Under the pieces are notes generated by a model. That model saw only the letters and a program-made list of their open reading frames with translations, was not told the origin of the DNA and did no database searches. Below, piece after piece: positions 50,878 through 59,708 of a DNA stretch of 64,000 nucleotides. Each line of letters starts with the position of its first letter. The first letter of the stretch is position 1. The position numbers were made by a program, and so were the translations under genes. Origin of the DNA: Bradyrhizobium sp. sGM-13 (GTDB taxonomy: Bacteria > Pseudomonadota > Alphaproteobacteria > Rhizobiales > Xanthobacteraceae). The stretch covers positions 124,001-188,000 of the forward strand of contig NZ_JAGWDK010000003.1 in NCBI RefSeq assembly GCF_018398875.1, given 5' to 3'.

Positions 50878-51092
50878 CGCGCAAAAGGTTCCCGGCGATT
50901 CAGCCACTGCATTTTTGTGATGCAGCAATGCTAGGGCGCGCCCAACGGCAAATGCCAAGAGAAAGCCGCCGCGCTGGCAAACTTCCGACACAGGATGACG
51001 GCGAAAACAGGCAATCCGACATGACGCACGCGCGAAAGGCGAGACCGATTCCAGGTTTCGCCGCCGGGCGCATTTTATTCAGCGAGGCCTTC

Positions 51093-53432
51093 GTGTCGCA
51101 CAAGCTCTTCCCCGCGATCCTGCTCATCTGCGCGCTGTTTACCTTCCCGGCTGTCGCGCAGCCCGGCGCCGCGCCTGCCGCCCCTACCGATAAAGCTGAT
51201 GTCCTGACGCCCGATCAGGCGAAGCGGGCGCTCGATACGCTTTCCGATGACAAGAAGCGCGCGCAAGTCATCGAGACGCTACGTGCGATCGCCAGTGCCT
51301 CGCCGCCACCGCAAGGCGCGGCTCCCGCGCCCGAACAGAAATCCGCGATGCCGCTCACGGCGGACAGCCTCGGCGCACAGCTCCTGCTGACGGTATCCGA
51401 GCAGGTCGGCGAGATCTCGCGCGAGGTCGCCGATGTGGCGCGGACACTGACGGACTTTCGGGCGTTCTATTACTGGTTCGTGCGGACCGCCAACGATCCG
51501 TCCGCCTATCACCAGTTGTTCGACATCGCGTGGAAACTGGCGCTGGTGTTTCTTTGCGCGCTCGCTGCCGAGTGGCTGGTTTTCCACCTGATCAAGCGCC
51601 CAGTGGCGCTGTTGGAAGCGCGCCTGCCGCAAACGGCGCGCGCTACGGTAGCGACTTTGGCGGTGGCCGATCCGCCATCCTCCGTGGCTGACGTCACGGC
51701 CGCGCCCGAGCTGTATCGGCGGCGCCTCAGTCTGGCGCGCACCTGGCAGTCGCTGGTCAGGTTGCCCTTCGTGCTGGGACGGCTCGCGCTCGAATTGCTC
51801 CCGGTGCTCGTCTTTGTCGGTACCGCCACGATGTTGCTGGGAAGCGGGATCGGCGATCTCGCAACCACCCGGCTCGTGATCCTCGCGGTCGTCAACGCCT
51901 ATGCGCTAACGCGCGGGCTGATCTGCGTAGTACGGGCGCTGGCCGGACCTTTCGGCCTGTTTCGCGTTCGCGCCGAAACCGCAGCCTATATCGAGATATG
52001 GGCGCGGCGCATCGTCACCGTCGGTGTCTCAGGCATTGCCTTCGCCAACGTGGCGTTGCTGCTGGGCTTGCATCGCGGCGGCTACATGGCGTTGCTGCGC
52101 CTGGTGATGCTGGTCGTCCATCTCTTCATCGTCGTCATTATCCTGCAGTGCCGCCGCCAGGTTGCGGATGCTATTCGCGCGCCGGCCGGCCGCGACGGCA
52201 CAGCCGCCAGGGTACGCAACCGCGTCGCCGGCCTGTGGCACTATCTTGCGATCGTGCTCGACCTCGCCTTGTGGGCAGTGTGGGCGCTCAACATCCGCAA
52301 CGGCTACGCGCTGCTCCTGCAGTATTTCGTCGGCACCGTCGCAGTTGCGCTGATCGTGCGTCTTTCCACCATGCTGGTGCTGAGCTTGATCGATCGTGGC
52401 TTCCGCATCAGCCCGGAGCTCCTGCGCCGCTTCCCGGGCCTGGAGAATCGCGCCAACCGCTATCTGCCGCTGTTGCGCAACGTCATCTCGACCGCGATCG
52501 CCTTCATCGGCTTTGTCGCGCTGCTGGAAGTCTGGGGCATCAACGCCATCGTCTGGTTCTACGGCGGCCAGATCGGCAGCCGGCTGTTGTCGGCGGTGGT
52601 CACCGTCGGCATTGCTGCGCTGGCTGCTGCGGCGATCTGGGAAATCAGCAATGCGTTGCTGGACCGCAAGGTTACCGCGCTGTCGCGCGACGGTCACTAC
52701 GCGCGCGCGGCGCGGCTGCGCACGTTTCAGCCGATGCTGCGAACGGCACTGTTGTGCCTCATCGTCGTCGTCGTTGGCCTCACGGCGCTCAGCGAGATCG
52801 GCGTCAATGTCGCGCCGCTGCTCGCCGGCGCCGGTATCGTCGGTATCGCCATCGGCTTCGGCTCGCAGAAACTGGTGCAGGACCTCATTACCGGGCTGTT
52901 TCTCCTGATCGAGAACACCGTCCAGGTCGGCGACAACGTCACGCTGTCGGGCCTTTCTGGGGTCGTGGAAAATGTTTCGATCCGCACCCTTCGCCTACGC
53001 GCCGGCGACGGCTCCGTGCATATCGTGCCGTTCAGTGCGGTGACGACGATCACCAATTCAAGCCGCGGCGCCGGCAACGCCGCCGTCAGCGTCAACGTGG
53101 CCTACAAGGAAGACACCGACCGCGCCGGCCAGATCCTGAAGGACATCGTCGCCGAAATGCGGCGCGAGCCCGAATTCCAGCACCTGATCCGCGGCGATCT
53201 CGAACTCTGGGGCGTCGACAAGGTAGACGGCTCGATGGCTTCGATCGTCGGCCAGATCCGCTGCACCGATGCCGGCCGCTGGCCGGTGCAGCGGGAATTC
53301 AACCGCCGCATGAAGCGGCGATTCCAGGAGTGCGGCGTGGAAATCGCGCCCGCTAGCCAAACCATTCTGATGCAGGTTCCGGCGCCCGCCGATGCCGCCG
53401 CGAATGCGCAGCCCAGGCGGGCGGCGGGCTAG
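51093..53432 (+). CDS. MscS-family mechanosensitive channel with long N-terminus
   Basis: This protein of about 779 aa has a signal peptide (LFPAILLICALFTFPAVAQ), a helical periplasmic domain, several membrane helices and the MscS core, with the pore helix GIAIGFGSQKLVQDLITGLFLLIE, the beta domain VQVGDNVTLSGLSGVVE and a C-terminal cytoplasmic part. It belongs to the large MscS group (MscM/YbiO type) that releases solutes on hypo-osmotic shock. GTG at 51093 has GAGG upstream and gives a clean signal peptide. ATG 51021 is an alternative; 50928 is too long. Confidence 0.9.
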   Translation: MSHKLFPAILLICALFTFPAVAQPGAAPAAPTDKADVLTPDQAKRALDTLSDDKKRAQVIETLRAIASASPPPQGAAPAPEQKSAMPLTADSLGAQLLLTVSEQVGEISREVADVARTLTDFRAFYYWFVRTANDPSAYHQLFDIAWKLALVFLCALAAEWLVFHLIKRPVALLEARLPQTARATVATLAVADPPSSVADVTAAPELYRRRLSLARTWQSLVRLPFVLGRLALELLPVLVFVGTATMLLGSGIGDLATTRLVILAVVNAYALTRGLICVVRALAGPFGLFRVRAETAAYIEIWARRIVTVGVSGIAFANVALLLGLHRGGYMALLRLVMLVVHLFIVVIILQCRRQVADAIRAPAGRDGTAARVRNRVAGLWHYLAIVLDLALWAVWALNIRNGYALLLQYFVGTVAVALIVRLSTMLVLSLIDRGFRISPELLRRFPGLENRANRYLPLLRNVISTAIAFIGFVALLEVWGINAIVWFYGGQIGSRLLSAVVTVGIAALAAAAIWEISNALLDRKVTALSRDGHYARAARLRTFQPMLRTALLCLIVVVVGLTALSEIGVNVAPLLAGAGIVGIAIGFGSQKLVQDLITGLFLLIENTVQVGDNVTLSGLSGVVENVSIRTLRLRAGDGSVHIVPFSAVTTITNSSRGAGNAAVSVNVAYKEDTDRAGQILKDIVAEMRREPEFQHLIRGDLELWGVDKVDGSMASIVGQIRCTDAGRWPVQREFNRRMKRRFQECGVEIAPASQTILMQVPAPADAAANAQPRRAAG

Positions 53433-53459
53433 TTCGTCACGCAACGCTATCCGCGTGTC

Positions 53460-54917
53460 TCAACGCAGGATTCGACCAAGGATGTGCGCCGCCTGATCGA
53501 TCTCTTTTTCATTCCATGCCGCAAAGCCGAGAAACAGGCCCTGCTCATTGGTCTTGTGATACAGCATGCTCGATAACGGCCGGCTGGCGACGCCGGCGTC
53601 GAGCAGGCGCGCCGACAATTGCCGGTCGTTTGCCGGTCTGCTGCACCTTGCCAGCAATTGCATGCCGCCGGCCGGGGCTTCGATCGCGAGACGGTCGCCG
53701 GCTTCAGCGGCAAGCGCCTGCAGCATGCAGTCGCGCCGGCTCTTGTAGAGGCGCGTCATCCTTCTGATGTGGCCGAGATAGGCGCCGGATGCGATGAACT
53801 CGGCCAGCGCATCCTGCATGGTGATCGACGTCAACATTCCCATGTGGCGCTGCGCCAGTTCGAAGTGATCAATCAGCGCTTCCGGGACGACGAGGTAACC
53901 GAAGCGAATGTCCGCATACGTCGCTTTCGAGAAGGTGCCGAGATAGAACACGCGCGGCGACGTTGCGAGCCCCTGCAGGGCGGCCACCGGGCGGGCCTCG
54001 TAGTGAAATTCACCGTCGTAGTCGTCCTCGATGATGCAAGCGCCCGTGGCTTCGGCGAAACGCAGCAGTTCGAGACGGCGGCCGATCGGCATCAGCCGCC
54101 CGGTCGGATATTGATGCGACGGCGTGACGAAGATCAGCCGCGGCGCCTCCTTGCGGGATGAGACGGCCATGCCTTGCGCGTCGAGCGGTATGGCGGAAAC
54201 GATGGCGCCGGCGGCATGCAATGCGACGTTGGCACCGCCATAGCCCGGGCTTTCGATCCAGGCGTGATCGCCGCGCTCGAGCAGCGCATCAGCGATCAGC
54301 GTCAGGCCGGATTGCGCCGTCGGCACGATCAATATCTGATCGGGCTTGGCTTTGATTCCGCGATGAACCACGAGATGCCCGAGCAGCGCTTCCTGTAGCG
54401 GTCGATGGTTGATGGGCCGGTCGCGGCGTAGCAGTGCGTTTCGCGCCGCGCGCCGCAGGCAGCGGCTCCACACATCGTGCGGAAACTCGCGCTCGTCCGC
54501 CAGCCCGGGCTGAAACGGCCGCGGCCGTCCGTCATGAACAGGCGGCCAGTCCGCCCGCTGCAGGCTGCGCGCCCAGGACGACAGGCCTATTCGCTCGCTT
54601 CCGGCCCGGCTGCTTCGCGGCGACATCTTGCGGCGATCGAGCGACAGGCCTTCGGCGACGACCGGACGGCGTCCGGCGGCAAGCGAGAGATAGCCTTCCG
54701 CGGCCAGTTGCTCGATCGCAAACGAGACGGTGTTGCGTGAGAGGGCGAGCGATTGCGCCAGTTGCCGGCTCGAGGGCAGGCGCTGGCCGGGCGCGAGGCG
54801 TCCTTCCGTGATGAGGCGCCGCAACTGGTCGGTGAGCTGGCGCGTCAAGGTCGCGCCGCTGTCGCGCGCCAGATGCAGCATTCCGGGAATCAGGTCGTCC
54901 ACAACTGGCACCAGCAA
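53460..54917 (-). CDS. MocR/GabR-type transcription regulator
   Basis: The protein of 485 aa or slightly less fuses a GntR winged-helix (about residues 20-85, QLRRLITEGRLAPGQRLPSS RQLAQSLALSRNTVSFA) to an aminotransferase class I-like domain with the PLP lysine in LGTFSKATYADIRFGY and SYDG-type YDGEFHY. MocR proteins use PLP or an amine ligand to control a nearby gene, here the divergent EamA exporter. The longest frame starts with TTG 54917, but an inverted repeat overlaps the region just upstream, so ATG 54881 (MLHLARDSG) is possible. Confidence 0.9.
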   Translation of the reverse strand: MLVPVVDDLIPGMLHLARDSGATLTRQLTDQLRRLITEGRLAPGQRLPSSRQLAQSLALSRNTVSFAIEQLAAEGYLSLAAGRRPVVAEGLSLDRRKMSPRSSRAGSERIGLSSWARSLQRADWPPVHDGRPRPFQPGLADEREFPHDVWSRCLRRAARNALLRRDRPINHRPLQEALLGHLVVHRGIKAKPDQILIVPTAQSGLTLIADALLERGDHAWIESPGYGGANVALHAAGAIVSAIPLDAQGMAVSSRKEAPRLIFVTPSHQYPTGRLMPIGRRLELLRFAEATGACIIEDDYDGEFHYEARPVAALQGLATSPRVFYLGTFSKATYADIRFGYLVVPEALIDHFELAQRHMGMLTSITMQDALAEFIASGAYLGHIRRMTRLYKSRRDCMLQALAAEAGDRLAIEAPAGGMQLLARCSRPANDRQLSARLLDAGVASRPLSSMLYHKTNEQGLFLGFAAWNEKEIDQAAHILGRILR

Positions 54918-54951
54918 ATCTCAAAAACTGGTTCTTTCATTAGAGCCAGTT
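54903..54951. promoter_or_regulatory. Probable MocR operator
   Basis: AACTGGTTCT (54926-54935) and AGAGCCAGTT (54942-54951) form a 10-bp inverted repeat with one mismatch and a 6-base spacer. A further half-site AACTGG in direct orientation lies at 54903-54908, 23 bases from the first. Direct plus inverted half-sites are typical of MocR operators. It is in the divergent gap between the MocR and EamA genes. Confidence 0.6.
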
Positions 54952-54997
54952 GAAGGGCTAGGCAATGCCGAGCGGCTCATGACGGGACGTGTTCGAG

Positions 54998-55906
54998 ATG
55001 GCCAGTGGACTTTCAACCCGCAGCGCGGCGGCGCTGCTTGCCGGTGTCGTGTTCGCGTGGGGGACCAACTGGCCGGTGACGAAGATGATCGTGCACGACG
55101 TGTCCCCGCTATGGGCCACGGCGCTGCGCTGCATGATCGCCGCCGCGACGCTGGCGCCGATGTTGTGGGCGCAGGGGACGTTCATCGTCCCGAAGCGCGG
55201 CGACCTGCCGGTCGTGTTCTGCACCTCGATTCTGCATCTGGTGGCGTTTTCCGCATTGGTGGCGGCCGGGCTGCAATTCGTGCCGGCGGGCAGGGCGATC
55301 GTGCTCGGCTATACGACCCCGCTATGGGTCGCGATCGGAGCAGCCATGTTTCTGTCGGAGCATATCACGCGCCGGCGCGCGATCGGTATCGGCTGCGGCC
55401 TGGCGGGCCTCGCGGTCATCTTCGATCCGCAGACGCTGAACTGGGCTGACCGCAACGCGCTGTTCGGCAGCGGCCTAATTCTGATTGCCGCGTTCTGCTG
55501 GGCCGGCAACATCGTCTATGTCAGGGCCCACAAATGGATCTCGACACCCTTCCAGCTCGTGTTCTGGCAGGTGCTGCTGGCGGCGGCGCTGCTGTCGACC
55601 ATCGCGTGGCTCGTGGAGGGCCCGCCGCACATCTTGTGGACGGCGCGTCTCGCCGGCCTGATGCTCTATAGCGGCATCGTCTGCACGGCATTCGCCAACT
55701 GGGCAATGACCATGGTGAACCGCAGCCTGCCGGCCGTCACCACCTCGCTGTGCCTGCTGGCGACGCCGCTGCTCGGCATCGTCAGCGCCACCGCGATGCT
55801 GAACGAGCCGCTCGAGCCGTCGCTGTTTCTGGCGATGGCGCTGATCATCGGCGGCATCGCGCTCGGCACCATCGCCGGTGGCTCGCTTCGAGAAAAGACG
55901 GCCTAG
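54998..55906 (+). CDS. EamA/DMT-family exporter
   Basis: This protein of about 302 aa has ten hydrophobic helices arranged as two EamA halves (AALLAGVVFAWGTNWPVTK ... VFDPQTLNWADRNALFGSG). DMT exporters export amino acids, metabolites or drugs across the inner membrane. It is divergent from the MocR regulator, which is expected to control it. ATG 54998 is preferred over the GTG at 54989. It ends overlapping the convergent membrane-protein gene by 4 bases. Confidence 0.9.
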   Translation: MASGLSTRSAAALLAGVVFAWGTNWPVTKMIVHDVSPLWATALRCMIAAATLAPMLWAQGTFIVPKRGDLPVVFCTSILHLVAFSALVAAGLQFVPAGRAIVLGYTTPLWVAIGAAMFLSEHITRRRAIGIGCGLAGLAVIFDPQTLNWADRNALFGSGLILIAAFCWAGNIVYVRAHKWISTPFQLVFWQVLLAAALLSTIAWLVEGPPHILWTARLAGLMLYSGIVCTAFANWAMTMVNRSLPAVTTSLCLLATPLLGIVSATAMLNEPLEPSLFLAMALIIGGIALGTIAGGSLREKTA

Positions 55907-56553
55907 TTCGCCACAAAATACCAATTCTCGTCGTAGCGCTCGAGCCGGCTCGGCGGCTTGTCGGCGAATTCGAAGAAGTTTTTGGGATCGCCGCCCGGCG
56001 GCACGAGCAAGAAGCCGGTGAAATAGTGCTTCAGGCCGCGTGAGGTCAAAAACAGCACATAGGTGCCTTCTTCCGTCTCGTCGACGACGATGTCGTTGCC
56101 GACGGAAACATTTGGCTCGCGGTCGCCGAGCGCGATCAGGTTTTTGTTGTAGGAGACGTTGGGTTTCAGTTCGCCGGCTTCGATGCGCGCCACGATCCGT
56201 TCGCGGTCGGCCCGGTGCCAGCGGAAATTCTGCTGGAGGGCGACCTGGTGCAGCGGGGCATAGGCGAGAATGGCAAGCGTGAGCACACAGATCAGGAAGG
56301 GAAGGGCGAACTTCGCGCCACTGGTTCGGATCTTGGGGAGCAGCGAAGCCGACCACACGATGCAGCCGAAGAACACCAGCGCGACCAGCGGCATGACGAC
56401 AAGCAGGACGAAGCCGGAGGGCCAATCCGCCATCGACAGTTCGAACGCCGCGATCGACAGCGTGAAGGCTGAAATTGCGATCGTCGCCACCAGCGCGGCG
56501 CGAACTGATAGCCCGGTGGCGACTGACGCCGTCTGGGATGTCGCTTCAGCCAT
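55903..56553 (-). CDS. Membrane protein of unknown function, 216 aa
   Basis: Three hydrophobic segments lie in the N-terminal half (ALVATIAISAFTLSIAAFEL, GFVLLVVMPLVALVFFGCI, FALPFLICVLTLAILAYA); the C-terminal half is soluble (ETEEGTYVLFLTSRGLKHYF) and ends RYDENWYFVAN. ATG at 56553 begins MAEATSQ; a further 16 codons to 56601 are possible. A CtrA box lies 58 bases upstream. No family is recognised. Confidence 0.75.
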   Translation of the reverse strand: MAEATSQTASVATGLSVRAALVATIAISAFTLSIAAFELSMADWPSGFVLLVVMPLVALVFFGCIVWSASLLPKIRTSGAKFALPFLICVLTLAILAYAPLHQVALQQNFRWHRADRERIVARIEAGELKPNVSYNKNLIALGDREPNVSVGNDIVVDETEEGTYVLFLTSRGLKHYFTGFLLVPPGGDPKNFFEFADKPPSRLERYDENWYFVAN

Positions 56554-56610
56554 GCCGGGTCGTTCCGCTCCGCCGTTTGCTCGCGTTCCGGCCCTTGCCA
56601 TTCCGAAGGC

Positions 56611-56625
56611 TTAACGCGCCGTTAA
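56611..56625. promoter_or_regulatory. CtrA box between divergent small genes
   Basis: TTAA (56611-56614), 7 bases, TTAA (56622-56625) then CCAT gives the full TTAA-N7-TTAACCAT pattern of CtrA sites. It lies 78 bases before the 81-aa gene and 58 bases before the divergent membrane-protein gene. Confidence 0.65.
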
Positions 56626-56703
56626 CCATATCGGCCCCAACAATAACCCCGACGATGGTTCGCCGCCACGGTCGAACCGACGGCAAATCGAAAGGGGTAT
56701 GGA

Positions 56704-56949
56704 ATGGATTTCGACCGGTATTTTGCCAAAACCCCGGCAACTCTCGAGGAGATCCGGCGCCGGGTGATGTTTGCGCTCGACCGGCATCCGCTGTGCCGCG
56801 GTATCGAATTCGACGTCGTCAGCATGCCGCGCAACCGCAAGTGCAACTGGACCGTCACCCTGCAGCAGGTCGCCCCTGACGCCCTCTGGGAAGCTTCCGA
56901 TATCGTTGCCGATATCCAGGAGGCCTATGAATTGGCCGCAGCGGCCTGA
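56704..56949 (+). CDS. Small hypothetical protein, 81 aa
   Basis: The product starts MDFDRYFAKTPATLEEIRRR and has TVTLQQVAPDALWEASDIVADIQEAYELA. It is soluble with one Cys in HPLCRG and one in KCNW. GAAAGGGG lies upstream of the ATG. I recall this size and start from Bradyrhizobiaceae hypothetical proteins. A CtrA-type box lies upstream, so cell-cycle control is possible. Confidence 0.75.
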   Translation: MDFDRYFAKTPATLEEIRRRVMFALDRHPLCRGIEFDVVSMPRNRKCNWTVTLQQVAPDALWEASDIVADIQEAYELAAAA

Positions 56950-57067
56950 TTTCAGGGCTATTTTGGGCCTTTTTCCTCATCTTTTCGACCGCGTCAGCGC
57001 GGCGATTGGCATCGTATAGCCTCAATTATCATCCAGTTTTCGGCAAAAGGGCCAAACGTCGGCGGGA

Positions 57068-57787
57068 ATGGAGACCTTTTTGACCAAGACTATGACGATT
57101 GTCGCGCTGATCTGTTTTCTCGTGGCCGGCGCCGCCGTCACCGCCATTATCGGCCGCGACAGCGTGCCTGCCGCCCGGTTCGAACTGGCGTCGGCTTCCT
57201 CCGTCCAGGCGCCGGTGTCGAACAAGGAAGGCAAAAAGGATCGCTTGGCCGTCCTAAGCTACGCCACCGCCGCGGTTGACCCCCAGCCCAGGGATCCCGC
57301 GCTGAACGAATCGCTGCGCCGGGCCTATGCCTCGACTTCGCCTGTCGATATGGCCATGCCGAAGGAAATCGCGGCTCCGACCGCCCCGCCCACGACGTCC
57401 ACCGCTGAGCCGAGCACGGCGCCGGTGCAGGCACCTGCACCCGCAAAGCCCAAGGCCGCAGCCAAGCCCCAGCCGCAGAAGAGCTACGCGCTATTGAGCG
57501 ATGGCCAGATCGCCGGCATCAAGGACCGCCTGAAACTGACGGCGTCGCAGGAGTACTACTGGCCTCCGGTAGAGACTGCGCTGCGCGCCGTTGCCCGCAA
57601 GATTCATGCGGGCCGGCAGGCCAACCCGAATGCGACGGGCGTGCCGATCGATCCAGAATCCGCGGAAGTCCAGCAATTGAAATCGGCGGCGATGCCGCTG
57701 CTGTTCCAGTTGCGTGAGGATCAGAAGAGCGAAGTGCGCTCGCTTGCCCGCATCATCGGGCTGGAAAAAGTCGCCGCAATGATCTGA
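57068..57787 (+). CDS. Membrane-anchored hypothetical protein with helical C-terminus
   Basis: The 239-aa protein starts with one hydrophobic anchor (IVALICFLVAGAAVTAII), continues with a long Pro/Ala/Thr-rich linker (about 95-145) and ends in a helical domain with LKLTASQEYYWPPVETALRAVA and LREDQKSEVRSLARIIGLEK. The LTxxQ element resembles LTXXQ/Spy-type envelope proteins, but only by eye. The periplasmic domain may sense envelope state. ATG 57068 follows GGCGGGA. Confidence 0.7.
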   Translation: METFLTKTMTIVALICFLVAGAAVTAIIGRDSVPAARFELASASSVQAPVSNKEGKKDRLAVLSYATAAVDPQPRDPALNESLRRAYASTSPVDMAMPKEIAAPTAPPTTSTAEPSTAPVQAPAPAKPKAAAKPQPQKSYALLSDGQIAGIKDRLKLTASQEYYWPPVETALRAVARKIHAGRQANPNATGVPIDPESAEVQQLKSAAMPLLFQLREDQKSEVRSLARIIGLEKVAAMI

Positions 57788-57889
57788 GCGCTGCATCGGC
57801 CGCTGGTTCCGCAGAACTCCTACGCACAACGCCGTACCGGAACATCGCCCTACCCCACGCGTTGCCCGCGTGGATGAGGGAGTTTGCCG

Positions 57890-58594
57890 ATGCGCACATC
57901 AACCGCCTTTTTTGCGGGGGCCGGAACCGTGGTTGTTGCGGTCGCCGCCGGTCTTGGCGGTGGATATCTGGCCGCCAACATCGTCAGCCCGCCGACGCAT
58001 GTGATCTCGAAACTGGAACGCCGGATGTCAGCGGAGCCGATATCCGTCTCGACGGAGCCATCGGAGCCGGTGCCCCATCTCGCGGCGACGGTGGCCGCGG
58101 CCAATACCGTGCCCGCTCAGGAGCAGCCGCAAACGCAACCCCAACAGACCCAGCCACAGCCGCCAACGCCACCACAGCCGCAAACGGCGGCGGCAGCGCC
58201 GTCCGCTAATAATGCTTCCACCGAAGAGAAGACGGCCAATAACGCGGCGGCCGCTCAACCTGTACCGCCACCGCCGAAACCGTCGAAGCCCGCCGAACAG
58301 GCCAACGAAAAGACTGCTGCGCCGGAGAAGGCGGCTGCTCCCCAGGAGGCGTTTGCCAAGGCGCGTGATGCTGATCTCAAACGGGCTGCCGCCGAACAGC
58401 GGCGCGCCGAGCGGCGCCAGCGCTGGGCCGACAGGCGCCGCTTCCAGCAGCCCCGCGAGCACGACCTCGAGGCGGTCGAGACGCAGGTCCGGGAAGCAAC
58501 CGAGCCGCGGCGCATCATCATCCGCGAAGAAGCGTTCGCTGGGGAGCCGGCACGAATCGAAATGCCCCGGATCAGGTTGTTCGAACAGGATTGA
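57890..58594 (+). CDS. Membrane-anchored Pro/Ala/Gln-rich hypothetical protein
   Basis: An N-terminal hydrophobic helix (FFAGAGTVVVAVAAGLGGGYLAANIV) is followed by a low-complexity Gln/Pro/Ala stretch (about 75-150) and a charged Arg/Glu-rich C-terminal half (KRAAAEQRRAERRQRWADRR). It is probably anchored in the inner membrane with a disordered extended domain. ATG 57890 has GAGGGAG 8 bases upstream; the TTG two codons earlier is less likely. Function unknown. It shares the anchor-plus-linker plan of the preceding gene 100 bases upstream. Confidence 0.75.
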   Translation: MRTSTAFFAGAGTVVVAVAAGLGGGYLAANIVSPPTHVISKLERRMSAEPISVSTEPSEPVPHLAATVAAANTVPAQEQPQTQPQQTQPQPPTPPQPQTAAAAPSANNASTEEKTANNAAAAQPVPPPPKPSKPAEQANEKTAAPEKAAAPQEAFAKARDADLKRAAAEQRRAERRQRWADRRRFQQPREHDLEAVETQVREATEPRRIIIREEAFAGEPARIEMPRIRLFEQD

Positions 58595-58639
58595 TCGATC
58601 CGGAAGAGTCGCGGCGCATCCTTCTTGAATAGCTGTCTT

Positions 58640-58762
58640 GTCCCGGATGCGGTGCAGCGTGTAGCGCTGCACCGCATCCGGGACCCAATGCCGCGCGACA
58701 TATGGACCCCGGATCAGCAGCGCACCACGCCGCAAGCGGCGCGCTGCGCAGCATCCGGGGAA
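58640..58762. repeat. Palindromic element with 20-bp hairpin
   Basis: GTCCCGGATGCGGTGCAGCG (58640-58659) and its exact inverse (58665-58684) form a 20-bp stem with a 5-base loop; an inverted GCGCTGCGCAGCATCCGGGG ends the unit at about 58762. It resembles the element at 47980-48109. Confidence 0.65.
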
Positions 58763-58826
58763 CGCTGGGCCGATCGCGCCGCTTCAATGAAATGAAACAT
58801 TACGTCTCAGCTAGCCGCCGCACGTC

Positions 58827-59069
58827 TTAGCCGCCGCGCGATTCCACCACCTTGCGGCAACCATCCGACAGCTTCGTCTTGTTCGCTTTCAGGCAGGCAT
58901 TCATCTGCGGCGGCTTGCCGATATGCTCGGCGCAGAATTTTCCGGCGTCCGAACGGCAGGCCATCTGCTCCTGGGGAGTGGGGCCGGATTGCGCCTGAGC
59001 CAGCGAGCCGGCGCCGAACGACAGGATCAGCGCAGTGGCCGCGGCCACGATATGAATGGATTTCATCAT
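58827..59069 (-). CDS. Small secreted Cys-rich protein, 80 aa
   Basis: A signal peptide (HIVAAATALILSFGAGSLAQA) is followed by a mature part of about 54 aa with four cysteines (MACRSDAGKFCAEHIGK and NACLKAN...SDGCRKVV), a spacing seen in small periplasmic Cys-rich-repeat proteins of Bradyrhizobium. AAAAGGTGATCC precedes the ATG. Two disulfides or a metal site are possible. The function is unknown. Confidence 0.85.
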   Translation of the reverse strand: MMKSIHIVAAATALILSFGAGSLAQAQSGPTPQEQMACRSDAGKFCAEHIGKPPQMNACLKANKTKLSDGCRKVVESRGG

Positions 59070-59309
59070 GGATCACCTTTTGACGAGAATGGGAGATTGA
59101 AAGCGCGCGAAAACTCGTCGAGGTTGCGCCCGCGGTCCATGCCATGTTCATGGCGTCGGAAGCGGGCCGCAAATCACCCCGCGCGCACCCACACCATTTT
59201 CATGGGATGTTGCCGGGCACCTCGATGGACCATGTACAACTCGCGTCGGCTGCGGTGACCGATCGGCACATCGCAAAGAGCTGCACGCCCAATTCGGGAG
59301 AGATGACAC

Positions 59310-59615
59310 ATGTTGAAGAAGACAGGTTGCCTGAGCGCAGGTCTGATGCTCGCGGCGTTTTCGGCCGTGGCTTCCTTTGCAGTCGGCGGCGTAAGCTCTG
59401 CCCAGGCTGCAGTGGTTTATTGCAAGACGGTTGGCGTGCCGAAGGGCTGCGTCGCGCGCCCTACGCCGGTCGCAGCGGCTGCGGTCGTGACGCCGGCCGT
59501 GGGCGTTGCCCGTGTCGGCGTCGGCGCTGTGGGCGTCGGAGCTCGGGGCGTCGGTGTTCGTCCCGGCACGCCGATGAACCGCGGTGGCCCGGTGAACCGC
59601 GTCGGTCGCCGCTGA
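59310..59615 (+). CDS. Secreted Gly/Val-rich protein, 101 aa
   Basis: A signal peptide (GLMLAAFSAVASFAVGGVSSAQA) is followed by two cysteines (VVYCKTVGVPKGCVARP) and a low-complexity Val/Gly/Ala/Arg tail (VGVGAVGVGARGVGV). GGGAGAG lies 8-10 bases before the ATG. Similar short proteins are annotated hypothetical in rhizobia. An envelope-surface role is a guess. Confidence 0.75.
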   Translation: MLKKTGCLSAGLMLAAFSAVASFAVGGVSSAQAAVVYCKTVGVPKGCVARPTPVAAAAVVTPAVGVARVGVGAVGVGARGVGVRPGTPMNRGGPVNRVGRR

Positions 59616-59620
59616 GGCAA

Positions 59621-59692
59621 AGCGTTTTCAAGCGAAGCATGCCCTCGGACTTGATCCGTGGGTGGCACCGGCTCGCGTAAAGAAAACGCGTA
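59621..59692. repeat. Repeat family A copy 2
   Basis: AGCGTTTTC and GAAAACGCGT enclose CGGACTTGATCCG, matching copy 1 (50755-50830) with a few substitutions. It starts five bases after the Gly/Val-rich gene and abuts the histidine kinase stop region. Confidence 0.7.
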
Positions 59693-59708
59693 ACTAAAAA
59701 TGTGCATG

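Noticed and set aside
51998..53356. 452-codon frame inside the MscS gene
   Set aside because: Same strand, other frame, extremely Arg/His/Pro-rich; a product of high GC in a real gene.
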